DNA from: Pleomorphomonas sp. JP5
GTDB taxonomy: Bacteria; Pseudomonadota; Alphaproteobacteria; Rhizobiales; Pleomorphomonadaceae
Direction: 5' to 3'
NCBI RefSeq assembly: GCF_023721815.1
Contig: NZ_JAMDLI010000001.1
Coordinates: 310,001-374,000, forward strand
Length of the DNA: 64,000 bases
Each line of letters begins with the position of its first letter. Position 1 is the stretch's first letter. Position numbers and translations under genes: made by a program. The notes under the pieces are model-generated. The model worked only from the letters and a program-made list of their open reading frames with translations, had not been told where the DNA came from and made no database searches. Positions 16,710 through 24,449 of the stretch are shown here, piece by piece.

Positions 16710-17420
16710 CTACCTCTGGGTAGCAAGCATGTCGAAATAGGACGTATGCGAGAAGTCCCATCCCGGCGCCTGAACTGCACGCTGGTCATCCGCCAGTTCC
16801 ACCGCCCTCACGAGCGCCGCCGCGTCGAGAGCTTTCTGGTCGACACGAAACGCCTGTACCAACTCACCAATACGCGAGCGATCGTCCGGAGAAAGCGATG
16901 CCCCCGCGAGGATCGTCTTCCACGTGCGCTCCTTGTAGAAGATCGACGAGGCCGCTTCGATCAGGGCGTGGGTCTGGCGATCATCGACGAGGCCGGCGTG
17001 ATGCAAGCGATCGATCGTGGCTCTCACGTTGACCAAGGGTTCCGATAACGGCGCATAGTCAAGCTCTCTTGGTGCATGCAAGAGAGCAACTTCGGCGTCG
17101 TCTTCCACGCCGCCGTTGGAGTAGGCTTCATAGATGGCCCCTATGCCCTTCATCCCGAAAGCGGCGCATTCGGCGGCCCGCAGCGCTCCTATGCTCGCCG
17201 CGCCGAACATGCGTACGCCGACGGACAGGCCGTGAAGGATTTCCTTGTGCCAGACGGCCGCCGTTGTCTCAAAGTAGCCGTCAACAAGACCGATGACGTT
17301 GGCGCCCTCCTCTACCGCCCGACGGATGTCGCCCTTTGCCGCTGGCGGACGCAGTTCGATGTCGGGCGCGATCTGCGCATTCATCCCTTGAAGCGAAGGA
17401 CCGGCAAATATCAGTTTCAT
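16710..17420 (-). CDS. TfuA-like protein (YcaO partner)
   Basis: 236 residues. The opening KLIFAGPSLQG, the segment VIGLVDGYFETTAAVWHKEIL and the conserved core VRMFGAASIGALRAAECAAFGM are hallmarks of TfuA, named after a gene of the trifolitoxin cluster. TfuA proteins occur next to YcaO and are linked to thioamide formation in peptides and in methyl-coenzyme M reductase, probably by helping sulfur delivery. The ATG overlaps the YcaO stop by four bases (ATGA), showing a coupled pair. No other sulfur-relay gene lies nearby, so the sulfide source is not evident. Confidence 0.92.
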   Translation of the reverse strand: MKLIFAGPSLQGMNAQIAPDIELRPPAAKGDIRRAVEEGANVIGLVDGYFETTAAVWHKEILHGLSVGVRMFGAASIGALRAAECAAFGMKGIGAIYEAYSNGGVEDDAEVALLHAPRELDYAPLSEPLVNVRATIDRLHHAGLVDDRQTHALIEAASSIFYKERTWKTILAGASLSPDDRSRIGELVQAFRVDQKALDAAALVRAVELADDQRAVQAPGWDFSHTSYFDMLATQR

Positions 17421-18613
17421 CGGAACACCAGAAGACGTGAGAGCGCCCTAGCCCCAAACCGGCGTTGCCGTCGGCCCTCGGGGTGCTCCAGCCCCGGTAC
17501 GATCATCTTCACCACCGCGAACCGATCCTCGTGGGGATTCATCCGAACCGCGATGACGTGGCCGATCCGCCGTTCCCTAAGCCTGCTCAGCACGCGTGAC
17601 AGCATAGCCTCCACCCCGTCGCCAGGAGAGCTCAAGTCTTCGGGGGCCGAGCTTTGGGGGCTCAAGTTCAACTTGTGCCGAAGAAACTCGGACGCGTTTC
17701 CTTCATAGACGCCGTCCTCGACGTCATCTCGCGTTCCGGTGATCAGGGTCAGCCGCGACTGGACCGCTTCGGTCATGGCGCGGAGCGCGGCGCGATAGGC
17801 GACCGGATGGGTCCCGCTTCCCATCGTTACGTCCATATAGCGAAGGGAACGACGTTTCGATGCCTCGGCCGGAGACATGAGGGCGGAGATGGTCGGCACG
17901 CCCAAATCGCTCGTCATGTCGAAGAGCTGCAGGCGGAAACCCGCCCGTTCGATCCGATCCGCCAACTCGCTTGCAACGGGGTCTCCAAGATCGGCGCAGG
18001 AGAAACAGGTCTCAGCTTGCTGCTCCATGCGGCCCAGAGACCATAGGGTGTCGGCGTCTCGCTCGATGCGTTCGAGAAGGCCATGGAAGATCGCCTCCCT
18101 CTCGGTATTGCCGGAGGCAACTCCGTCCGACGATTGCCAGAAGTGGGATGGGCGGGTGAAATTGAGCTGGACCGCTTCGAAGGGAACCCAGACGGTGCCG
18201 CCGTCCATCAGGTCTCGTCCCACGACCCAACCCAACCGGCAGATGCGATCCATCGGCTGGTGACCGGCCGCGATGAGGTCGTCGAGCGGATCACAACGCT
18301 CGCCTGCCTGCGAAAGCTCTTCCGCTGACGCGAACCGAACCGGCAGGCTCGGGCGCTCCGCGCACGCTCGCTCAAGCGCTTCCATGACGGCCGAAGCTTT
18401 GGCGTCGACGTCGGATATGCCCTTGCCTTGATGAACCGAGAGCGCGCGAGCATTTGGGCGCATGGCATTCCAGACCGGAATGCCTATGCGATCCAGGCCT
18501 GTTACCTTGGCGATACGCGTGATGCCGTGCTCCGCGAGGGCTGGCATCACGCGCGCCAACGTTTCTTCCGGACGGCACATGCGGTCCGAGTAGTTGTGTC
18601 CGTTGGATGTCAC
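17417..18613 (-). CDS. YcaO-family ATP-dependent cyclodehydratase/thioamidase
   Basis: 398 residues. YcaO enzymes activate backbone amides with ATP to make azolines or, with TfuA, thioamides. The ATP/Mg site region is visible: SVHQGKGISDVDAKASAVMEALERACAERP (glycine-rich strand followed by the ExxxE helix; here split as SVHQGKG and MEALERACAE). The C-terminus lacks the proline-rich PxPxP end of many azoline-forming YcaOs. The start appears to be GTG 18613, 22 bases after the candidate precursor; ATG 18580 is an alternative. No McbC-type dehydrogenase or E1-like partner is encoded here, which fits thioamidation rather than thiazole formation. Confidence 0.92.
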   Translation of the reverse strand: MTSNGHNYSDRMCRPEETLARVMPALAEHGITRIAKVTGLDRIGIPVWNAMRPNARALSVHQGKGISDVDAKASAVMEALERACAERPSLPVRFASAEELSQAGERCDPLDDLIAAGHQPMDRICRLGWVVGRDLMDGGTVWVPFEAVQLNFTRPSHFWQSSDGVASGNTEREAIFHGLLERIERDADTLWSLGRMEQQAETCFSCADLGDPVASELADRIERAGFRLQLFDMTSDLGVPTISALMSPAEASKRRSLRYMDVTMGSGTHPVAYRAALRAMTEAVQSRLTLITGTRDDVEDGVYEGNASEFLRHKLNLSPQSSAPEDLSSPGDGVEAMLSRVLSRLRERRIGHVIAVRMNPHEDRFAVVKMIVPGLEHPEGRRQRRFGARALSRLLVFR

Positions 18614-18635
18614 TTACGTCGGACCGCAGGTGCAA

Positions 18636-18896
18636 TTAACCGTTGAGACGGCCCGAATAGGCGCTGAGACGACCGGAGAAAGCTTCGCCGTTGCCGGTGA
18701 AAGCCTCGTCCCCGCTGTCGAGCGCCACGGCGAGATCGACGCCGGCGACGAGCTTCGCGCCCTTGTCGCGAGCGGTCTTGGAGAAGTCGAACGGTTCCTT
18801 GGCCGTATCAGGAAGGGCGGATACCGTTCCGTTCTCGAAATCGACAAGCCAATATCCGGACTCGCCGGATACACCAATAACTGCCAACTTAGCCAT
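18636..18896 (-). CDS. Candidate RiPP precursor peptide for the YcaO-TfuA pair
   Basis: 86 residues with a strong ribosome-binding site (GAGGAG eight bases before the ATG), placed 26 bases after the regulator and 22 before YcaO. The first 60 or so residues (AKLAVIGVSGESGYWLVDF...) look like a folded leader. The last 23 consist of three seven-residue repeats: EAFTGNG (64-70), EAFSGRL (71-77), SAYSGRL (78-84), then NG. There is no cysteine, so thiazoles cannot form. Backbone thioamides or Ser/Thr-derived oxazolines remain possible. The role as substrate is inferred from position, size and the repeated tail. Confidence 0.75.
   Translation of the reverse strand: MAKLAVIGVSGESGYWLVDFENGTVSALPDTAKEPFDFSKTARDKGAKLVAGVDLAVALDSGDEAFTGNGEAFSGRLSAYSGRLNG
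18639..18707 (-). repeat. Tandem heptapeptide-coding repeats in the precursor tail
   Basis: Three successive 21-base units plus two codons encode the pattern [E/S]-A-[F/Y]-[S/T]-G-[N/R]-[G/L]. The protein pattern is conserved while some positions vary conservatively (F/Y, S/T). This is what is expected of a multi-core or repeated-recognition peptide. Confidence 0.8.
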
Positions 18897-18922
18897 GTTC
18901 GTCTCTCCTCATAGTACGGGCA

Positions 18923-20893
18923 TCACCTGAAGCCCGATCTGCGCAGGCCGTCTCGAAACATGTCCATCTTCCATTTCTCGCGGATGGGCACTTTCATCAG
19001 CCAATCGTCGACCGTAAAGTCGGGATAAATTGCCAGAGTACGGCGCATCTCCCTTCTGGCGTTGCGTTGATCGCCGAGCATCGCGTAGGCAGCCGCCGCC
19101 AGCCTTCCCGCCTTGGCTTGATCGGCCATGCGGCCGATGCAGGCGATCGCCTCGCCAAACTCCTCCAGAAAGAAGTTCGCGCCGGCCGCCGTCCACCAAT
19201 AAAGGTCGGGACACAGGGGGTTGAGCTCGATCGCACGCCTGATCTTGTCGAGAGCGAGGATCGGATCCGCTGCGTGAACGAGAGTGTCGGCATGGTCGGC
19301 TATCAGATCGGCATGCGATGGAGCGCGACTTTCCGCCTCCATGAAAGCTTCCATGCTTTCGAAGAACTGCCCCTGATAGAGTTTGGCGACACCGAGCTGA
19401 TGATAGCCGCCGGCATCATCCGCGCCGATCCTTATCGCGTCCCGTGCGTGAGCTTCCGCAGACTGAAGCAGGTCTCTGTCGCCTCTGGCCGTCAGGAGCC
19501 ACTCGAGATGCTCGGTTCGCGCCAGTCCTGCGATGGCCGAAGCGTATTCCGAAGCGTCGAGAAGGGCAGCCCGGAAGAACTTCCTGGCGCGACGAATGCC
19601 GGGTAGATCGGCAACGGAAAGGCTATGCTGGCCAAGTAGATAGTTCTGATAGGCCGTTGGTCTCGACACTGTGTGGATCTTGGACAGTTCCTTCCTTTCG
19701 ATCGAACCGGCGGTCTCGAGCACGATGCGGGCGACGAGTTCTCCGTAAGTATCCGGGAGGTCGTCCGGATGGCCGCGAAATTTCTCCGACCAGAGAACCT
19801 CGTCGCCTTCGACATGGACGAGAGTTGCATAGAGTGCCGCCTTGCCATTCCGCTCCTGAAGGCGCGTCTCCAGAACGTAGGAGACATCATACTGTTTCAG
19901 AAGGTCGATCTCCTCCGTCGCCATGGTGGCAATCCGCCTTGCGGTGTAGGGAGCTACAATCGCCATCGTGCGGATGCGGCAAAGACCGATAGTGACGTCT
20001 TCGATCAGGCCGGACATGAGCGCCCAGTTGTGCTGCTCGTCGGGCCTCCTGGGGGGCAATAGCAAGAGGCGCGGCAGGCGTGGCCGTGACGACGCCGCCG
20101 ATTCCTGTGGGCGAGGTTCCTCCCGTTCCGGCGTCGGCGTCGCGGCGACGGCAGCAACCCTTTTTTCCTCGTCATTGAAGAGCAGGCGGGCGAAACGAAG
20201 CATATCCTCCGATGGCTGGGTGTTGAGCTCGGACCAGAGTTGCTGGCGATAGCGATCGTATATGAGGCGCGCCTGCGACAGCCTCCGGTCCTTGGCGTAA
20301 ACCCGCATCAGCACCTGATGGGCGACATCGCTGTAGGGGTCGAGTTCGATCAGCCGAGCGGCGGCCGCCTTGATCGACGCCCCGTTCTGTCGCGACAGCA
20401 TGGCCGCGGCGTCTTCCAAGGCTGAGGCGAACTCGCCCAGCCAGAAGTCTCGCCGCTCGAGCAGCCAGAGTTGGCCGGCCTCCGAGGGAATGTCGAGATC
20501 GGCGAGAAACTGGCCCGTCATGCTCCGCAGGAACAAGTCGAGGCGCGCGACAGGATCCAGGAGACTCCTTGTCTGCATCTCCTCGAAATCGAACCGGATG
20601 TCACTTCGGTTGAGAGTGATATCGGTCGATTCTATGTCAAGAAACGTTGCGCCCAGCTCGCGTTGGCGCGTTCTGACCCGTGACAGGAGCTGGCGGAGAT
20701 TGCCCAACGCCTTTGCGCCACCATCCTCGTCTTCTCCCCAAAGGAAAGACGCCAGCTCGGCACGGGAAACCCGGCCGGACGGCCGGAATCCCATGAATAC
20801 GATTGCAGTGAGACCCTTGTCGGGAAATCCGGCGGGCTGCCCGTCGGGACCGATCAATCGCATATCGCCGAAGGTCTTCAGTCCGAAGGGCAC
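18923..20893 (-). CDS. BTAD/SARP-like transcriptional regulator with TPR region
   Basis: 656 residues. The N-terminal 110 or so look like an OmpR/SARP winged helix (ELASFLWGEDEDGGAKALGNLRQLLSRVR), followed by a bacterial transcriptional activation domain with helical repeats (DPYSDVAHQVLMRVYAKDRRLSQARLIYDRY). A central alpha/beta segment (VTIGLCRIRTMAIVAPYTARRI) resembles the domain placed before TPRs in adenylate-cyclase-like SARP proteins. The C-terminal third has TPR helices. The start is GTG 20893 after a GGAGGGGAGGG tract. It lies directly upstream of the precursor gene and is the likely pathway activator. Confidence 0.85.
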   Translation of the reverse strand: MPFGLKTFGDMRLIGPDGQPAGFPDKGLTAIVFMGFRPSGRVSRAELASFLWGEDEDGGAKALGNLRQLLSRVRTRQRELGATFLDIESTDITLNRSDIRFDFEEMQTRSLLDPVARLDLFLRSMTGQFLADLDIPSEAGQLWLLERRDFWLGEFASALEDAAAMLSRQNGASIKAAAARLIELDPYSDVAHQVLMRVYAKDRRLSQARLIYDRYRQQLWSELNTQPSEDMLRFARLLFNDEEKRVAAVAATPTPEREEPRPQESAASSRPRLPRLLLLPPRRPDEQHNWALMSGLIEDVTIGLCRIRTMAIVAPYTARRIATMATEEIDLLKQYDVSYVLETRLQERNGKAALYATLVHVEGDEVLWSEKFRGHPDDLPDTYGELVARIVLETAGSIERKELSKIHTVSRPTAYQNYLLGQHSLSVADLPGIRRARKFFRAALLDASEYASAIAGLARTEHLEWLLTARGDRDLLQSAEAHARDAIRIGADDAGGYHQLGVAKLYQGQFFESMEAFMEAESRAPSHADLIADHADTLVHAADPILALDKIRRAIELNPLCPDLYWWTAAGANFFLEEFGEAIACIGRMADQAKAGRLAAAAYAMLGDQRNARREMRRTLAIYPDFTVDDWLMKVPIREKWKMDMFRDGLRRSGFR

Positions 20894-20932
20894 GCGGTCC
20901 CTCCCCTCCTTGGTATGAAAGCGACCAGAGGC

Positions 20933-21379
20933 TCAATGAGAGCGAAGTCTGCCGGCATCCGCTTCGGTGGCGTGACTCGTGAGCGACTCGTTGCAGTCGT
21001 CGGCGAGCAACTTTACGAGATCGACGATCGAGCGCCTGACTTTTGCACTCCTGATGCGAACAAACGCCTTATTGAGAGCTACGCCATCCCGTGTCAGCAA
21101 CGAAGTCTCCGCAGCATCCGACAGCGGGTCGCTCTCGAGCTCGGGGTAGTCGGCCATGTCTTCGAAGAAAAAGCTGATCGGGACCTCGAAGACGTTGGCG
21201 ATCGTCTGGAGACGAGATGCACTGATCCGGCTCGTCCCCTTCTCGTATTTCTGTACCTGCTGAAACGTGACCCCCAACTGCTCCGCCAGCCTGCCCTGAC
21301 TCATTCCAACGAGAAACCGGCGCATTCTGACGCGGGCACCAACGTGGATGTCGATCGGGTTCGGCGACTTGACTGTCAT
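20933..21379 (-). CDS. XRE-family helix-turn-helix regulator
   Basis: 148 residues. The HTH is at about residues 14-70 (ARVRMRRFLVGMSQGRLAEQLGVTFQQVQKYEKG, split here as RRFLVGMSQGRLAEQLGV and TFQQVQKYEKG), followed by a C-terminal extension with a conserved-looking FFFEDM segment. This form is common in rhizobia. GGAG lies six bases before the ATG. It is the first gene of the minus-strand cluster, 39 bases before the BTAD regulator, and probably controls it, perhaps through the dyad at 21469-21488. Confidence 0.9.
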   Translation of the reverse strand: MTVKSPNPIDIHVGARVRMRRFLVGMSQGRLAEQLGVTFQQVQKYEKGTSRISASRLQTIANVFEVPISFFFEDMADYPELESDPLSDAAETSLLTRDGVALNKAFVRIRSAKVRRSIVDLVKLLADDCNESLTSHATEADAGRLRSH

Positions 21380-21717
21380 GGGAGTCTCCGGCTTTGCAAT
21401 GGTCGTCAGGTATCGTAGCGATCAAGAGAGCTTGGGAAGCTGGCAGGGAAAGCCACACCACGAATTAGTGTATTTCATGATGCATACAAAATAAAGTAGC
21501 GAGGGCGCTTTGATACTCAATGTCGAGGCCTGCTTGCGATTTGTACCGAGGCAGAAAAAGAAACAAGGAAGCAAATTTAGCCTTCTCAATCGGCCAATTG
21601 TTTGAATCCCTTCATTGCCCCTGTGACGAGGAATGGACTACTATGACTGGACTTGAGCAGGTGGGCACAAGAATCCCGCCGCCAAAGGGATGAAACAAAA
21701 GGGAGGCCTGGTACGAA
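21380..21717. other. Divergent intergenic region between XRE regulator and FGGY kinase
   Basis: 338 bases with no credible gene, A/T-richer than its surroundings between about 21460 and 21600. It must hold the promoters of the YcaO-TfuA cluster (minus strand) and of the FGGY kinase (plus strand). I see one dyad (21469-21488) and GGGAGG before the kinase start, but no convincing -35/-10 pair. Confidence 0.5.
21469..21488. promoter_or_regulatory. Candidate operator upstream of the XRE gene
   Basis: TGTAT, ten bases, ATACA, with an internal TCATGA palindrome, about 90-110 bases upstream of the XRE start. Its size and spacing suit a dimeric HTH regulator such as XRE itself. Confidence 0.35.
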
Positions 21718-23277
21718 ATGACCGGGGCCGATTGCGTTTTGGGCGTGGACCTGGGCACGTCGTCGGTGAAGGCGGTCCTCGTCGATCGGGACGGTCGTAT
21801 TCTTGGCCAAGGCCGAGCGGAGTACGGCTTTGTCAGTCTTCACAGCCTGTGGGCCGAGCAATCCTCGGAAGTCTGGCTTCATGCCTTCACGGAGGTCGTG
21901 CGGGAGACTCTCCTGCGCTCGGGCGTCACCGCGCAGAACGTGAGGGGCATGGCGGTATCGGCGATCGGTGGCGGCACCGGCATACCGGTCGACGTCGGCA
22001 TGCAGCCGATCCGTCCTTGCCTGCTCTGGCTCGACCGCCGCGCCAAGATCGAGAGCGAGCGGGTCCGCCAGATGATCAGCGAGGAGGATCTCTACTCCAT
22101 CACCGGCAATGGCGCCGATTCCTATTTCGGCTTTACCAAGATCCTCTGGATCAAGAACCACGAGCCGGAAGTCTGGTCGCACATCAACTATTTCCTGCCG
22201 CCAAATGCCGACATCATTTACCGCCTGACCGGTGAAATCGCCATCGACCACTCGCAGGCGTGCAATATTGGCGGCGTCTATGATCTCGGCAAACGGGCCT
22301 GGTCCGAGGAAATGGCGGATATTCTGGACATCCCTCCCTATTTCTTTCCGGAACGGCTCGTCGGATCGCAAGAGATCGTCGGGCGGCTGCACAAGGCCGG
22401 CGCTCGCATGCTGGGCTTGATGGAGGGGATGCCGGTTTGCGCCGGTGGCGTCGACGCCGCGGTTGCGACGCTCCGAGCCGGTGTCGTGCATGAGGGGCAG
22501 CACGCGGCCATGTTGAGTTCGTCCACCTGTTGGGGCTTCATACACTCGAGTGCCGACCGTTTCCCCGGCCTCGTCTCGATGCCCTACGTGATCGACAGCG
22601 AGACGCTCACCTATTCCTACGGCGGGTCGGCGACATCGGGTTCGGTCGTCCAATGGTTCCGCGACAACTTCGCCGACAATGAGCGGCTGGTCGAATCTCT
22701 GACCAGCGGCGGCAAGCGGCGCATATCGGCTTTCGATCTTCTCGACGAACATGCCTCGACCATTCAGCCGGGTTCCAATGGCCTGATGGTGCTTCCCTAT
22801 TTCATGGGCGAGCGAAGCCCGATCTGGGACGTCGATGCGCGTGGCACCATCACCGGGCTGACGCTCAACCACACCAAGTCCCACCTTTACCGGGCCATGC
22901 TGGAAAGCGTCGCCTATGCGCTCAAGAACAATATCGAATATGGCAGCGCTGCCTTCAGCGGTCTGGAGGATCAGTTGACCGTCGTCGGCGACGTCTCGAA
23001 GTCCGACTTGTGGGTGGAGATCATCACCAATGTCACCGGCAGGCCGGTGCGGGTCCTGCCCAACAGCGGCAAGGCCGCCTATGGCGCGGCGGTAATCGCC
23101 GCTTACGGGATCGGGATGATAGATCGTCAGCAAATGGCGGACTGGCTGAGCGTCCAACCCGCAAGGGTCCTGACGCCCGATGCGGATGCGAATGCCGTCT
23201 ACGAACGTAGTTTCGAGAACTTCAAGCGGCTCTACGAGCACATGAGGTCCTACTTCCCGATGGCAACGGAGACGTGA
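21718..23277 (+). CDS. FGGY-family carbohydrate kinase
   Basis: 519 residues. N-terminal phosphate-binding loop DLGTSSVKAVLVD (about 11-23), conserved LLWLDRRA, and C-terminal GDVSKSDLWVEIITNVTGRPV with the AAYGAA ATP-site segment. These kinases phosphorylate ketopentoses, polyols or related sugars after import. It converges with the AraC gene, seven bases apart, and with it flanks the pentitol importer. It may be the D-ribulose or xylulose kinase of the locus, but the substrate cannot be read. GGGAGG lies about 11 bases before the ATG. Confidence 0.88.
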   Translation: MTGADCVLGVDLGTSSVKAVLVDRDGRILGQGRAEYGFVSLHSLWAEQSSEVWLHAFTEVVRETLLRSGVTAQNVRGMAVSAIGGGTGIPVDVGMQPIRPCLLWLDRRAKIESERVRQMISEEDLYSITGNGADSYFGFTKILWIKNHEPEVWSHINYFLPPNADIIYRLTGEIAIDHSQACNIGGVYDLGKRAWSEEMADILDIPPYFFPERLVGSQEIVGRLHKAGARMLGLMEGMPVCAGGVDAAVATLRAGVVHEGQHAAMLSSSTCWGFIHSSADRFPGLVSMPYVIDSETLTYSYGGSATSGSVVQWFRDNFADNERLVESLTSGGKRRISAFDLLDEHASTIQPGSNGLMVLPYFMGERSPIWDVDARGTITGLTLNHTKSHLYRAMLESVAYALKNNIEYGSAAFSGLEDQLTVVGDVSKSDLWVEIITNVTGRPVRVLPNSGKAAYGAAVIAAYGIGMIDRQQMADWLSVQPARVLTPDADANAVYERSFENFKRLYEHMRSYFPMATET

Positions 23278-23284
23278 CGTCGCC

Positions 23285-24193
23285 TCAGGCGGCGGCAAAG
23301 CCCTCAAGCGGGAACTCGTATTCCTGCGCCTCCTGCGACTTGTGGCGGAACTCGCTGGGCGTGACGCCGATGACCTGCCGAAACAAGCGATTGTAGTTGG
23401 ACACGTTGTTGAAGCCCACGAGGTAGCAGATCTCCTGGATCGAGCGAGACGTCGAGAACAGATACTCGCAGGATTTGTTGATCCGCGTCTTGATAACGTA
23501 GCGACGAAACCCGATGCCGGTGCATTCGATGAACCAGCGAGAGAACATCTTGTAGCTCATGCCGACAAGTTGGGCCGCTTCCTCCATCGAGACGTCTTCG
23601 TCAATGTGCTCGCGAATATAGTCGACCACCTTGTTGAACCGCCTGAGAGACGCGGTACGCATGTCGATGAAATAGCGTGACGTTCCCAGCACCGTCTTGC
23701 GGCGGCATTGTTTCAACTGGTCGATGATGCGCATGAACGAGATCAGTCGCTCCAGCGGCTCCTGCGTGTCGATCGTGTTCATCAGGCCGTAGACTATCCG
23801 CTGCGTCTCGCCGCCGTATTCGACGCCGAACACCGCCTCGTCGAAGGCGGGACGGAGCAAGCGTAGCTCTGTCAGCACGTTGGCGCTCGCCTCGATCCAC
23901 TCCTTTCGGAACTGCAAGATTAGGTCGCGTTCGGGAACCATGGTTCCGCTGCGGGCATCACTGACGAAGTTGTGCGGCGTGTACGGGCCGATCAGGAACA
24001 GGCTGCCGGGCCGGAAGTTCAGCACGTTGTCGCCTATGAACAGCTTGCCGCTGGTCCTGACGATCTGATGCAGTTCGTATTCGGGATGGAAGTGCCACTT
24101 GTCGCTGTCGTTCGGCCATCCGCAGCGTTCGAAGCGAAAGGAGTTTCCGAGGTTGTTGTCGTTCACGACGAGCGACGGCTTCATTTCCGGCAT
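23285..24193 (-). CDS. AraC-family transcriptional regulator
   Basis: 302 residues. An N-terminal cupin sensor domain (KWHFHPEYELHQIVRTSG, FLIGPYTPHNFVSDA) is followed by two helix-turn-helix units at about 190-290 (MEEAAQLVGMSYKMFSRWF; IQEICYLVGFNNVSNYNRLF). The sugar or polyol ligand would bind in the cupin. It is divergent from the ribose-type binding protein at 24450 and is the likely activator of the pentitol operon. A perfect 6-3-6 dyad lies in the shared region. Confidence 0.91.
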   Translation of the reverse strand: MPEMKPSLVVNDNNLGNSFRFERCGWPNDSDKWHFHPEYELHQIVRTSGKLFIGDNVLNFRPGSLFLIGPYTPHNFVSDARSGTMVPERDLILQFRKEWIEASANVLTELRLLRPAFDEAVFGVEYGGETQRIVYGLMNTIDTQEPLERLISFMRIIDQLKQCRRKTVLGTSRYFIDMRTASLRRFNKVVDYIREHIDEDVSMEEAAQLVGMSYKMFSRWFIECTGIGFRRYVIKTRINKSCEYLFSTSRSIQEICYLVGFNNVSNYNRLFRQVIGVTPSEFRHKSQEAQEYEFPLEGFAAA

Positions 24194-24335
24194 GGTCGAT
24201 CCTTCATCCGTCCAGTCTGCGACAGCTCGCCTTCCTCCGATGATCGGAAGCTGGTGGCACGTCTGTCAAGTCGGAGGCAAACCCACCCGATCTACTCAGA
24301 CTAAAGGCCAAGCGGCAGGCCTATTTCCCTAGATG

Positions 24336-24350
24336 ACTCAATGGTTGAGT
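24336..24350. promoter_or_regulatory. Inverted repeat between AraC gene and pentitol importer
   Basis: ACTCAA, three bases, TTGAGT, about 100 bases upstream of the binding-protein ATG. AraC proteins more often use direct repeats, so this may instead be a site for another regulator. Confidence 0.3.
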
Positions 24351-24449
24351 AGAAAAAGTACAAGACAAATCAGGAAAATCGTCTAGGGGCTCCCGCGTCA
24401 GTCGGCTAGAACGAATCCGCCGAAAGGCAATAATTACGGAGGAGACGTT

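Noticed and set aside
18639-18707. Short direct repeats considered as a CRISPR-like array
   Set aside because: The 21-base units are contiguous, in frame and coding; there are no spacers and no cas genes in the window.
21586-23307. 573-codon minus-strand frame
   Set aside because: It mirrors the FGGY kinase gene; the kinase motifs are unambiguous on the plus strand.
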